Of a stretch of DNA of 64,000 bases, positions 26,384 through 34,671 are shown one piece after another. Position numbers and translations under genes: made by a program. The stretch is from contig NZ_JANL01000032.1 in the NCBI RefSeq assembly GCF_000585255.1, positions 48,060 through 112,059 of the forward strand, in the 5' to 3' direction. The notes under the pieces were generated by a model that made no database searches, had not been told where the DNA came from, and saw only the letters and a program-made list of their open reading frames with translations. Numbering within the stretch: position 1 is the first letter of the stretch; each line of letters opens with the position of its first letter. The stretch comes from Alkalibacterium sp. AK22 (lineage in GTDB: Bacteria > Bacillota > Bacilli > Lactobacillales > Carnobacteriaceae_A).

Positions 26384-27382
26384 TCAGTTTTTGCTCATAT
26401 CGTCTTCCCTGAATGAGGCCCGCTCTTCACGCTGTTCTTTTGTCCGCTGCAGTTTCAACTCAGATAGATACTCGATTACTTCTTTTGGTTTTCTAGTATC
26501 AAAATTCTCAATTGGTTCAGGCCCGCGCATCGTTTCACGCCGGATTCGAAGGTTACCATTTTCGTCCACTTTCTCTTTCCAGCGGACCAGACGAATCATT
26601 CCCTCAGTTAGTTCCAGGGCGGTAATACTAGCCGGATAAATACCACATCCAGTATTAAAATAAGGAATTTCCTTGTTTTTAGGAAATTTAAAACGGTGGG
26701 TGTGTCCACAAATCAATACCCGACGGTGCTTCTCAATCCATTTGCTGTAATTCCGTTCGATTTTATGGCGCTTGCTGACATTCTTAACCGGACTGGCAGG
26801 ATTTTTGATCCCGACACGATGAAAAAAACGCCAGAAATACTTAATAGACAGCATGGTGAAGAACCAGAACTGATCGTTGGGCGCATCTCCCTGATGCCCG
26901 TGAATCACAAACAGTTCCTGACTGGTCATCCTGTGCTTGAGCACAACAGATTCCAGCGGCTGAATGCCTTTTAAAAAATCGAAAAATTCCTCATTGTACT
27001 CATCATAGTTGATGTAAAGGTTTTTTCGTACATATTTGGGATTATCGAGATAGATATCATGATTGCCAAATATACGTATATAGCGGCCTTTGTCGAAAAA
27101 CTTTTTAATGACCTTGTACGTATCCACATGGGCATTCTTGATATGTTCCATGTGAGGATACTCCAGCAGCTCCTCTCCATCTCCGACTTCAAAAAAAGTA
27201 TAATTGTTTTCGTAATACTCGTTTAAAGCATGTGCAAACAAATTGCGACTTTTCAGAAATTCATCTGATGTGCTGCCGTCTCCTCTATGAGCATCGCTCA
27301 TAAAGACGATTCGAGACTGGTCGTCAAAATACATTTCTTTTGCCTGCTTATAAGCCTCAGTAAGCCTTTTTTGTGTAAACAT
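26384..27382 (-). CDS. Calcineurin-like metallophosphoesterase
   Basis: 332 residues with all metal-binding motifs in order: SDAHRGD (D-x-H, about 29-35), VGDGEE (about 66-71), FGNHDIY (GNHD, about 105-111), IHGHQGD (about 160-166) and CGHTHRF (GHTH, about 226-232). A basic linker with KRHKIERNYSKW precedes the last motif. Substrate unknown; relatives cleave UDP-sugars, nucleotides or phosphodiesters. GGAGGTG lies about 9 bases before ATG 27382. The C-terminal 60 residues are highly charged (EQREERASFREDD) and probably extended. Confidence 0.85.
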   Translation of the reverse strand: MFTQKRLTEAYKQAKEMYFDDQSRIVFMSDAHRGDGSTSDEFLKSRNLFAHALNEYYENNYTFFEVGDGEELLEYPHMEHIKNAHVDTYKVIKKFFDKGRYIRIFGNHDIYLDNPKYVRKNLYINYDEYNEEFFDFLKGIQPLESVVLKHRMTSQELFVIHGHQGDAPNDQFWFFTMLSIKYFWRFFHRVGIKNPASPVKNVSKRHKIERNYSKWIEKHRRVLICGHTHRFKFPKNKEIPYFNTGCGIYPASITALELTEGMIRLVRWKEKVDENGNLRIRRETMRGPEPIENFDTRKPKEVIEYLSELKLQRTKEQREERASFREDDMSKN

Positions 27383-27536
27383 CTGCCTGCACCTCCACTA
27401 TTCTTGCTTCCATTCCAGTATACGCTATTATTCTATTAAAAAGAAAATACAATGCGCAGAGATTTACAGAAACCCAATGACAGAATCAAATGAATGTGTT
27501 AAGGTGTGTTTGAGCTAAAATGATTGGAGTGGGCCA

Positions 27537-28322
27537 ATGAGAGACAACTTGAATACGTTTAATAAGCATCAGCCAACCAGTAGCATCCAACAAAGACAGT
27601 CTGTTTCAACCGAGACAGAGCCGGCAGAAAGCAGAGCAACTTTTCAGTCGACTCAAGGAGACAAACCCTTCCCTCAGTCAAGAACAGTCCGTCCAGTATT
27701 TCAGTCTCTTCTTCCCCTCTTAAAACGAAAAGAAAAACCAGCATCAACTAAACCTGATGCTATCGGCTTCACAAAAACTGATCAGGTTCAACAGGAACTG
27801 CCGGTGACTCATCCGGCAGAAAAAATGGTCAGGCGATTATTAAAACGCTATCCCATCGATAAAAAACTAGTCAGGAAAACAGTAGTGCTGGAGCAGTACA
27901 CCTATGACGAGATGAATTTGATTCAGAAAAAAGTCGTATCCTGTCTAGACAGACACGAGCAGTCTATGAGCAAATCCTCACAAACACTCAGACCTGATGA
28001 ATTTTTTGCCTGTCTAAATGAAGCGGAATCCTCTATCCAAGAAGTTTATGACGCCCTTCAGGCTTATTCTTTTCTTGTAATGAAAGACATTAATGTTGTA
28101 GAAGACTACCACAATTTTATGACCGACAAAGACCAGCTCATCAAGCAGTTTGTCCACAGGCATTTTTCTGATTGCATTATGCGGGCCAATGCGTCGGAGA
28201 TGAACATGGGGAAACATCTGCTTAAGGATGAATATGAGCAGCTGAGTCTTTATTTTGAAGGACTTTCAGAGACTGCTCTGGAATCTATCCAGTCAATCTG
28301 GCACTCTGCGTTGTCCAGGTGA
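27537..28322 (+). CDS. Unknown cytosolic protein with disordered N-terminus
   Basis: 261 residues; I do not recognise a family. Residues 1-90 are rich in Q, S, T and P and look disordered. Residues 90-261 are predicted all-helical, with basic (RRLLKRYPIDKKLVRK) and acidic surfaces. There is no signal peptide or membrane helix. GGAG lies 7 bases before ATG 27537, supporting a real gene, and it stands alone between a divergent metallophosphoesterase gene and a convergent hydrolase. No function is proposed. Confidence 0.65.
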   Translation: MRDNLNTFNKHQPTSSIQQRQSVSTETEPAESRATFQSTQGDKPFPQSRTVRPVFQSLLPLLKRKEKPASTKPDAIGFTKTDQVQQELPVTHPAEKMVRRLLKRYPIDKKLVRKTVVLEQYTYDEMNLIQKKVVSCLDRHEQSMSKSSQTLRPDEFFACLNEAESSIQEVYDALQAYSFLVMKDINVVEDYHNFMTDKDQLIKQFVHRHFSDCIMRANASEMNMGKHLLKDEYEQLSLYFEGLSETALESIQSIWHSALSR

Positions 28323-28362
28323 TATTTATTTTTGGCCCCTATTTTTTAATTCAACACAGCCT

Positions 28363-28401
28363 AAAAAACAGCCTGGAAGCCTATGAATCTTCCAGGCTGT
28401 T
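28363..28401 (-). terminator. Intrinsic terminator overlapping the end of the hydrolase gene
   Basis: Perfect 13-bp stem AACAGCCTGGAAG / CTTCCAGGCTGTT, then T6 on the minus strand. Its upstream arm overlaps the stop codon. Confidence 0.88.
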
Positions 28402-29317
28402 ATGGTGCTTTCAGCAGAGTATGAAAAAAACGACACTGTTCCATGTTGAATACCCTTGCCTCATCCAGATTAATATTGCAGTGAAAAACATGATGCAAGT
28501 GAACATCTTCAGCTGTCCCATATTTCTCAAACCGGACAGCTACACCTTTCTTTCTAAGCATATCAGCCATTGGGTAAGACTCCTGCTTAAGAAAGTCATT
28601 TTCTGCAGTCATGATAAAGACCGGCGGGAAACCTTCATCTATATAGCTTACGAAGTCCAGTTCTTCTTTATGGCGCAGCCAGTTTTTTCCCAGGTAATCC
28701 TTCAGCAGATAGTTCAACTGCACTTGAGGATCTTTCGGATTAGTACTGACTGCTGAAGAGAGTTTACTGGAAAGATCAAACAAACCACAATTCAGCCCCA
28801 GTCCCCTCAATGACAGCTCCTCGGTCACTTCTATACCCAACAGCTGCCGGTATGCAGGTGATTTGAGCAATACCGCCTGCTGCATTGCCAGCTGAGCTCC
28901 TACTGAATCTCCTACAAAAAAAATCTTTTCCTTGTCGATAAAGTAAGTTTCATGATTATGAGCGATCCAGTGAAGCACAGCGTTTAACTCTTTCAGCGGC
29001 TCTGGATACTTTTTTCTGGGAGCCAATGTGTAGCTACTGTTAACAAAAACAAAGCCCTGTCTAGCCATGTACATGCCGTAGTGCATGTAGTTTTTCTTTG
29101 AACCATATACATAGCCACCGCCGTGAAAATTGACAAGCACTGGCAGCTTTTCATTTGTTCCTTTGGGGTAATAAATATCAAGCTGATTATATTTCCGGGA
29201 TTTACCGTACCGGATATTGTAGTGGGCATTTATTTCCGGATCAACCTTGAGTGTCTTATCCCTTTTCCGATCACTTAAAGCTGACAGCATCCTGAACCCC
29301 ATTGCCGCAATTGACAT
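28400..29317 (-). CDS. Alpha/beta hydrolase, HSL-type esterase
   Basis: 305 residues. It carries the oxyanion-hole motif NFHGGGYVYGS (about 63-73), the nucleophile elbow GDSVGAQLA (catalytic Ser in GDSxGA, about 146-154), an acid in TAENDF (about 248-253) and a His in HLHHVFH near the C-terminus. This is the hormone-sensitive-lipase/carboxylesterase layout. No cleavable signal is evident. It lies 44 bases downstream of the CBS-domain gene on the same strand and is probably co-transcribed. Confidence 0.85.
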   Translation of the reverse strand: MSIAAMGFRMLSALSDRKRDKTLKVDPEINAHYNIRYGKSRKYNQLDIYYPKGTNEKLPVLVNFHGGGYVYGSKKNYMHYGMYMARQGFVFVNSSYTLAPRKKYPEPLKELNAVLHWIAHNHETYFIDKEKIFFVGDSVGAQLAMQQAVLLKSPAYRQLLGIEVTEELSLRGLGLNCGLFDLSSKLSSAVSTNPKDPQVQLNYLLKDYLGKNWLRHKEELDFVSYIDEGFPPVFIMTAENDFLKQESYPMADMLRKKGVAVRFEKYGTAEDVHLHHVFHCNINLDEARVFNMEQCRFFHTLLKAP

Positions 29318-29361
29318 AATTTTCCTCCCCCGTTAGACTTGTCTCTTTTGTTTAGTCAGCT

Positions 29362-30078
29362 TTACTTGTTGGCAACGACTTTAGGAATATCCCAAGGCGT
29401 AATGATACCGATCAGATCGTCCTTTCCAGTGATTGATCCCTGTCTGGAAATGAGTAGGGTAAAAGAAAAATGGCCGTCCTTCATCTGCCTTTGAAAAACT
29501 TCCTCAATGTCAAAAATAGAGGTTTCCTGTGAAATAACCCTATAAAAGTCCCGGTCATCTTCAAGCATTAATATTTGCCTCACTGTCGTGTTCATCAAAT
29601 TTCCCATCTCCTGACCTTTAGCTCTCGCAATATATTTTGTAATGCCGACGGATGACAGCATACCCGCGAGTTCTGCTCCATCAAATACAGGAAACTGGGT
29701 ATAACGAACCCGGCTCACCGTATTTAGCACTTTGTCCAAAGGATCGTCAATATTGAATGTCCGAACTCTTTTAAGAAACAGATCTTTCACTTTTTTGCTG
29801 TATTTGATTTGCTGGGTGACCCATTCAACCTCTCTGATCAGCGCATCACTCGGGTAGGCAGCAACTTCCCCCTCAAGCGAATGATGTATCAGCAAGTTTC
29901 TCAATTCTCTGTAAAAGTCAATTTCTGTAGTATAAGCCTTAACCACTTTATCTTTCTTTTTGTTTGCCAATCCCATCAGCTCACCAAAATGTGTTTCCCG
30001 GCGACGATTGACTCTGTAAGCAATAACCGTATGCAGTTCATTAAAAGCATGCATGAACCTCTGATAATTATCCTTCAT
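29362..30078 (-). CDS. CBS-domain protein with HEPN-like N-terminal domain
   Basis: 238 residues. Residues 1-85 are helical and contain ELRNLLIHH, which matches the R-x4-H pattern of HEPN-type domains, preceded by the YNxx/FxELM stretch often seen before CBS pairs. Residues 90-235 form two CBS repeats (IDDPLDKVLNTVSRVRYTQFP.. and ..IGIITPWDIPKV), which usually bind adenine nucleotides and regulate a partner. No catalytic or channel domain is fused. AGGGGGGAG-type SD precedes ATG 30078. Confidence 0.75.
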   Translation of the reverse strand: MKDNYQRFMHAFNELHTVIAYRVNRRRETHFGELMGLANKKKDKVVKAYTTEIDFYRELRNLLIHHSLEGEVAAYPSDALIREVEWVTQQIKYSKKVKDLFLKRVRTFNIDDPLDKVLNTVSRVRYTQFPVFDGAELAGMLSSVGITKYIARAKGQEMGNLMNTTVRQILMLEDDRDFYRVISQETSIFDIEEVFQRQMKDGHFSFTLLISRQGSITGKDDLIGIITPWDIPKVVANK

Positions 30079-30485
30079 CCGACTCCCCCCACACTCAGGA
30101 TTTTAAATAGTTCATAACACTGTGTTTGTTGACAGACGTTCTTTGTACAGAACTTGGCCGATTGCGTTGCCTTCCAAAGTAGTTTTAATTGAAAAAGTGC
30201 AATCTTTTCTTTCACATCTGCTGCTTCTCCATTGATTGGAACTTCCCGACTCACTACAGTGCGCATTAGGTGCCGGACATTCCATTTCAATTCAATTCCG
30301 ACGGTCGTTTCATTGTTTAAGCCTGCTTTTCATTGACGCCATGGCGGTGTTTTTCATACAGGTGATCATGGATGGTGTCGGCGGATCCCTAGATTCAACA
30401 GTTGATGCTGTTTCCTCCGATATGGCGGTAAAGACACGCTTCAGCAGGTCAGAAAGCTGTCTTCTTCCCTATTTTACTCAATGAG
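30079..30485. other. Gene-free interval of about 400 bases
   Basis: Open frames on both strands (for example 30236-30484 on +) have no SD and unremarkable composition. A promoter for the CBS gene must lie here, but I cannot pick one with confidence. Confidence 0.5.
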
Positions 30486-30516
30486 AAAAAGACTCCAGGC
30501 AATTAACCTGGAGTCT
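30486..30516 (-). terminator. Intrinsic terminator after the 30524-30970 gene
   Basis: GACTCCAGG / CCTGGAGTC with a 7-base loop and T5 on the minus strand. Confidence 0.82.
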
Positions 30517-30523
30517 TGATTAC

Positions 30524-30970
30524 CTACTTGGCTTGCAACTTTCTTATAGGCCGACCTTCATTGTCATAGACATAGTTTCTTAACTTAGTGGAGTCTGCCA
30601 TTGCCTGAATCAGTCTATCCTGATACGGCTCAGCCAGCTCTTCAAACAGATAGGCTTCTTCATGCAGATTGTGTCTGGAGCGCAGTGCCTCGATTTCACC
30701 CTTTTTACGCAGCTTATATTTCTGACTAGGCAACGGCTTATCAATGGTCCGCTTTTCTATCCGATAAAAATGGTCATCGTCCTGATAAATGATTTCCAAA
30801 GCGCCTGAATTGGTTCGCTTATATTCAGCATGAGGGTAATCTTCTTTATGAAGTTCCCACCAGGCTTTGATCCCGTTGATTGCTTCCTCTTCATTTGAAT
30901 AGCTGCCGTGTTCTTTTTTCACGTTACTTAGTCGGTTTTGCCAGTAATTGGTATACACTGTCTGTTCCAT
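30524..30970 (-). CDS. Hypothetical soluble protein
   Basis: 148 residues, charged, no signal or membrane segment; family not recognised. The N-terminal half alternates short strands and helices (ALEIIYQDDDHFYRIEKR), the C-terminal half is helical (EAYLFEELAEPYQDRLIQAM). AAAGGAG precedes ATG 30970 and it has its own terminator, so it is a real gene. No function is proposed. Confidence 0.7.
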   Translation of the reverse strand: MEQTVYTNYWQNRLSNVKKEHGSYSNEEEAINGIKAWWELHKEDYPHAEYKRTNSGALEIIYQDDDHFYRIEKRTIDKPLPSQKYKLRKKGEIEALRSRHNLHEEAYLFEELAEPYQDRLIQAMADSTKLRNYVYDNEGRPIRKLQAK

Positions 30971-31091
30971 TCACTTCACTCCTTTAAATAACTTATCATT
31001 AGTTTACTCCTTATATGAAAAATTTCAAATGATATCGTATTCAAATAAAAACAGACTCACCGGATTCAGTTCGTGTTCCTAGATGCTAGAC

Positions 31092-31137
31092 AAAAAAGAC
31101 CGCTTGTCCGATTGTTCAACAACCGGGCAAACGGTCT
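31092..31137 (-). terminator. Intrinsic terminator after the FMN reductase gene
   Basis: Long imperfect stem GACCGTTTGCCCGGTTGTT / AACAATCGGACAAGCGGTC with a 1-3 base loop and T6 on the minus strand. Confidence 0.85.
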
Positions 31138-31165
31138 CTTGCTATACTGCCTATTGTGTTACGGT

Positions 31166-31729
31166 TTAGCTTCTAACCGATTGAAGCCCTCTGCTCCAGT
31201 TTACTGTCGTATCCAATACGGCTTGAATCGTTGGGTTGTGTACATCAGACGGCCTAAAAGTAGACATCTCTTCAAAATCTGTAAAAAGATTGAAGCCTCC
31301 TGTCGGTCCAACTGTAGCAACGTTGGCATTGGACAAAATCGTACGCAAGCTTAAAGAAGCAGCTACACCCATAGTAGATCCATAAGCAACAATTCCTGCC
31401 GCCTTATTGGACCATTCTGAAGCCAGGTGGTCGATTGCATTTTTTAATGAAGGCGTAATCGATTTATTGTACTCTGGTGTCACAAAAATAAATCCATCCA
31501 GTCCATCAACTTTAGCGGACCAGTGATTTGTCGCTTCCTTGTCATATACTTTGTTAGCCATAGCAGGCGGGACCGTTTCATTGAACATTGGCAGGTCATA
31601 ATCTTTGATATCTACAATTTCAAACTGGGCACCATCAATCATTTTTGATTTTTCCAGAATATATTCTGCAACCTGCAAGTTGACGCGGGCATCCCGTGTG
31701 CTTCCTGTAATAATTCCTATTTTCACCAT
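31166..31729 (-). CDS. NADPH-dependent FMN reductase (flavodoxin-like quinone/azo reductase)
   Basis: 187 residues. The phosphate-binding loop GSTRDARVNLQVA (about 9-21) and the flavin-ring segment TPEYNKSITPSLKNAIDHL (about 84-102) define the NADPH_FMN-reductase family, which reduces quinones, azo dyes or chromate with FMN. AAGGAG lies 10 bases before ATG 31729. The gene faces a TetR regulator at 31916 across a 186-bp interval with a palindrome downstream of the -10, suggesting repression by that regulator and induction by an electrophile (inference). Confidence 0.87.
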   Translation of the reverse strand: MVKIGIITGSTRDARVNLQVAEYILEKSKMIDGAQFEIVDIKDYDLPMFNETVPPAMANKVYDKEATNHWSAKVDGLDGFIFVTPEYNKSITPSLKNAIDHLASEWSNKAAGIVAYGSTMGVAASLSLRTILSNANVATVGPTGGFNLFTDFEEMSTFRPSDVHNPTIQAVLDTTVNWSRGLQSVRS

Positions 31730-31767
31730 ACTTGATCGTCTCCTTCTCTTTTCTTCTATATCATATT

Positions 31768-31803
31768 GCTGACTTTTTGTAAGTCAGCTACTCAATCATT
31801 ATA
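31768..31803 (-). promoter_or_regulatory. -10 element and palindromic operator of the FMN reductase gene
   Basis: Minus-strand -10 TATAAT at 31798-31803. Just downstream lies GCTGACTT TTTGT AAGTCAGC (31768-31788), 8-bp perfect arms, the size and position expected of a TetR-family operator. Confidence 0.5.
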
Positions 31804-31915
31804 GGATATATTGACTTCGAAATAAACCAACAGTATAGTAAAAGTGTTGCTTACTTGCCTATAACCCTGACCGGATTAAGCATTTGACATTTAGAAAGGA
31901 CGATATCCAAACGCC

Positions 31916-32488
31916 ATGGAACAAGTAAATACTGACCCGCGTGTCACCCGTACCCGTAAACTGATCATGGAATCATTTCTTGCCCTTTCACGCAGCAAAG
32001 ATTTTTCATCTATTACCGTTACAGATATTGCTGAAGCAGCTACAATCAACAGAGCAACATTCTACAGTCACTTTATGGACAAGTATGATCTTCTCGAAAA
32101 AGTCGTAAACGATAAGCTTCAGCTCAACCTGGGCTGTGAACAGGTAAAAGCGACTCTTTCGCTTGAGATGACTGTTACACAGCTGTTCATTTCCTTGACA
32201 TGCTTTGAATCTAATATTAACCCATACAGCACAGGATATGAGGAAATTGAAACGATTGATTCGGTCGTGCACCGGCAGCTTAATCGTATCCTGTTTGAGA
32301 AAATCAAAGCAGTGAAAGCTAACCTGAAAGACCCTACAACAACTAAGCTGGCCCGTTTGATGACGCATGCCCTGATAGGCATGAGTAGGGACTATAAAGA
32401 GGTCCAGGCCAGTGAACCGCCAGCAGACTATATAGCCCCGCTGCTTCCCTATATTCTTTACGGCTTTGATCATTCAGCCGATCAATAA
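31916..32488 (+). CDS. TetR/AcrR-family transcriptional regulator
   Basis: 190 residues. The N-terminal HTH (about 12-58) reads TRTRKLIMESFLAL, then SSITVTDIAEAATINRATFYSHF, which is the TetR signature with the recognition helix. The C-terminal ligand domain resembles the DhaS/TetR_C type. The closest SD (AAAGGA) is about 15 bases from ATG 31916, so translation may be weak or start differently. It is divergent from the FMN reductase gene, its probable target. Confidence 0.86.
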   Translation: MEQVNTDPRVTRTRKLIMESFLALSRSKDFSSITVTDIAEAATINRATFYSHFMDKYDLLEKVVNDKLQLNLGCEQVKATLSLEMTVTQLFISLTCFESNINPYSTGYEEIETIDSVVHRQLNRILFEKIKAVKANLKDPTTTKLARLMTHALIGMSRDYKEVQASEPPADYIAPLLPYILYGFDHSADQ

Positions 32489-32543
32489 ACAATAAACCAG
32501 GCCAATGGGAACGTGACTGTTCCGTTGGCCTGGTTTATTGTTT
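32487..32543. terminator. Strong bidirectional terminator between converging genes
   Basis: AAACAATAAACCAGGCCAA pairs perfectly with TTGGCCTGGTTTATTGTTT, and an inner GGAAC/GTTCC stem extends it. It serves the TetR gene (+) and pgeF (minus). It starts within the TetR stop codon. Confidence 0.92.
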
Positions 32544-32547
32544 TCTC

Positions 32548-33282
32548 CTAAGATAGCCCCTTTTCCATCATTGCAAACAGACCATTCAGCTGATAGACTG
32601 CTCCCTCTTTTCTGGCTGAATGAAGCCGACTATCTGTGTACGTCGATGCTCTTTCGACTTCCATATGCTCTTTTCTTATTCCTGCTTCGAGTAAACTGCT
32701 CACATTGGCATCCAACATACTCAGTCTGTACTTATCTCCATCGGGCTCAAAGAAATCATCCCTTTTACTGAAGTTAGCAAAAGCCGCATACACTTCTGGC
32801 CCTACCTGATAGTTGTCCTGGTCAATAGACGGCCCTACATAGACAATCAGATCCTCTACTTTAGACCCGAAGGTTCTGCACATTTTTTCTACCGCCCGGA
32901 CAGCTATACGCTGTGTTGTTCCTCGCCAACCCGAGTGGACATTAGCCAACACACCATTTGCCGGATCAAAGATAATCACTGGCGTGCAGTCCGCGTATTT
33001 GATCAGCAAGCCCACCCCTTTCTGATCAGTCAGTAAGCCGTCCGTATTCTCGAATATGCGTCCAGACACAAAGGTTTCCCCATTGTTGCCGTTGCAGTAG
33101 GCTACATTGGCTGAATGGGTCTGCTGGGCAGTATAGATGACTTCAGGTTCTACCCCCATTTCGCTGGTCAGTCGGGACATCTCTTCTGCGATTCTTTCGC
33201 CCATTAGCTGATATCGGAAATTATAATCCGAGCCGGCAACTTTTGTGGTTACTCCGTATCTCTGTAATAGTTTTGAATGCAT
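32548..33282 (-). CDS. pgeF: Multicopper-oxidase-fold purine nucleoside phosphorylase / laccase-domain protein (YfiH/YlmD)
   Basis: About 244 residues of the YfiH/LACC1 family. The zinc/active-site motifs are QQTHSANV (about 53-60), KYADCTPV with catalytic Cys (about 94-101) and NVHSGWRGT (about 113-121). Members act on purine nucleosides, and in E. coli YfiH (PgeF) proofreads peptidoglycan composition. ATG 33282 follows AGAGGTGG; an in-frame open stretch to 33348 lacks SD. It is a stand-alone gene between two terminators. Confidence 0.88.
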   Translation of the reverse strand: MHSKLLQRYGVTTKVAGSDYNFRYQLMGERIAEEMSRLTSEMGVEPEVIYTAQQTHSANVAYCNGNNGETFVSGRIFENTDGLLTDQKGVGLLIKYADCTPVIIFDPANGVLANVHSGWRGTTQRIAVRAVEKMCRTFGSKVEDLIVYVGPSIDQDNYQVGPEVYAAFANFSKRDDFFEPDGDKYRLSMLDANVSSLLEAGIRKEHMEVERASTYTDSRLHSARKEGAVYQLNGLFAMMEKGLS

Positions 33283-33369
33283 CCTGTTTTCCACCTCTGA
33301 ATCGGTATAGTTGAATGCCCCTAGTATATCACAGTGCCGCCAGCACAAACATCTTACTGCTGTTTCCTC

Positions 33370-33407
33370 AAAAAAAAAATCCGGCAGTCTTTAAAGGACC
33401 ACCGGAA
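33370..33407 (-). terminator. Terminator of the bcd/bkd gene block
   Basis: TCCGG-x-GGTC / GACT-x-CCGGA stem followed by ten T residues on the minus strand, 30 bases past the leucine dehydrogenase stop. Confidence 0.82.
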
Positions 33408-33438
33408 TCAATACTTTTGGACTTTATTTTTACTGTAT

Positions 33439-34539
33439 TTAGCTGATTATGGATTTGCTGTTCTGGCTGAATATGCTACGGGTATGTTTAACTGCCGCGA
33501 TGCGCTCTTCAGCCAGGATATCCGCTGCCTGATAAGTTGGAATAGCATCCCGTTCGGCTATAGCAAATACTTTTTCAATCTGATTGTATATATTGTCAAT
33601 CAGTTTCTGAGCTCTTACCGGATTATAGCCCCCATTGAATTCATCAGCTACCTGAATAACCCCGCCTGAATTAAGAATATAGTCAGGCGCATAAACGATA
33701 CCCAGTTCATCGAGCAAATCACCATGACGTGCTTCCTCCAGTTGATTATTGGCTGCTCCGGCTACAACCCAGATACCGGCAGCCTGCATATGTCTGATGC
33801 TGTCATCATTGACTGTTGCACCCAATGCACAAGGTGCATAGATGTCCGCCTTAATTGAAAACAGATCATCGGCATCAACGATTTGACACCCTAGAGCTCT
33901 CGCCCGTTCTCTAGGTTCCTCAAATAAGTCAGCAGCAATCACTTGCCCGCCTTCTCCCAGAATTTTCTCAGCCAGGATATACCCGACTTTCCCGACTCCT
34001 TCTATCAGAACACGGCGTCCATTTAGTGAGTCTGAACCAAAGGCTTTTTTTGCGGCAGCTTTCATTCCCACATATACACCATGAGCGGTCGATGGAGAGG
34101 GATTCCCTGATGTTCCAGGCTTCAAGCCCGTCCCGGCTACATACTGCGTTTCTTGAAAGACGTAATCCATTTCTCTTTCCGTAGTCCCTACATCTGCGGC
34201 GGTGATGTACCTGCCATTGAGACCTTCTACAAAACGTCCAAAAGCTCTGAAGACTGCCTCTTTATTCACTTCCCGATTGGGATCCTTGATGATGACTGTT
34301 TTGGCTCCGCCAATAGGGAGTCCACTGGCTGCATTTTTGTATGTCATTCCTTTAGCTAGTCGTAATGCATCCTTTATTGCATCATCTTCACTGGCGTAGG
34401 TCCAGTAACGTGTTCCTCCCAGTCCCGGTCCCAGCGTGGTGTCGTGAATACAGGTGATTGCTTTCAGTCCAGTCTCCTCATCATGCATAAAGACTATCTG
34501 CTCATAATCATGTTCTGCCAGTGCTTTAAAAATTTCCAT
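33439..34539 (-). CDS. bcd: Leucine (branched-chain amino acid) dehydrogenase
   Basis: 366 residues. The catalytic-lysine region [17 protein letters not shown] (about 64-80) and the NAD-binding loop [12 protein letters not shown] (about 179-190) identify a Glu/Leu/Phe/Val dehydrogenase of the leucine type. It deaminates Leu, Ile and Val to 2-oxoacids with NAD+, exactly the substrates of the bkd complex encoded upstream. A 132-base gap separates it from the E2 gene; this gap has a -10-like TATACT but no terminator, so it may be both read through and separately initiated. In Bacillus, bcd sits inside the same operon between ptb and buk; here it is last. Confidence 0.93.
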   Translation of the reverse strand: MEIFKALAEHDYEQIVFMHDEETGLKAITCIHDTTLGPGLGGTRYWTYASEDDAIKDALRLAKGMTYKNAASGLPIGGAKTVIIKDPNREVNKEAVFRAFGRFVEGLNGRYITAADVGTTEREMDYVFQETQYVAGTGLKPGTSGNPSPSTAHGVYVGMKAAAKKAFGSDSLNGRRVLIEGVGKVGYILAEKILGEGGQVIAADLFEEPRERARALGCQIVDADDLFSIKADIYAPCALGATVNDDSIRHMQAAGIWVVAGAANNQLEEARHGDLLDELGIVYAPDYILNSGGVIQVADEFNGGYNPVRAQKLIDNIYNQIEKVFAIAERDAIPTYQAADILAEERIAAVKHTRSIFSQNSKSIIS

Positions 34540-34671
34540 CTCTTCTGCTCCCTTCCCTTACCGTTTTGTTTTACCCGTGAGCGGCCTGCTGACTGACCAA
34601 GCCAGTCACATCGACTTCACTGAAATGCTTCTTGATCATGAAAACAGTATAGCGGACTAAGACACTGCTGA

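Noticed and set aside
30236..30484. 82-codon + strand frame
   Set aside because: No SD, no recognisable domain, and the opposite strand is equally open; treated as chance.
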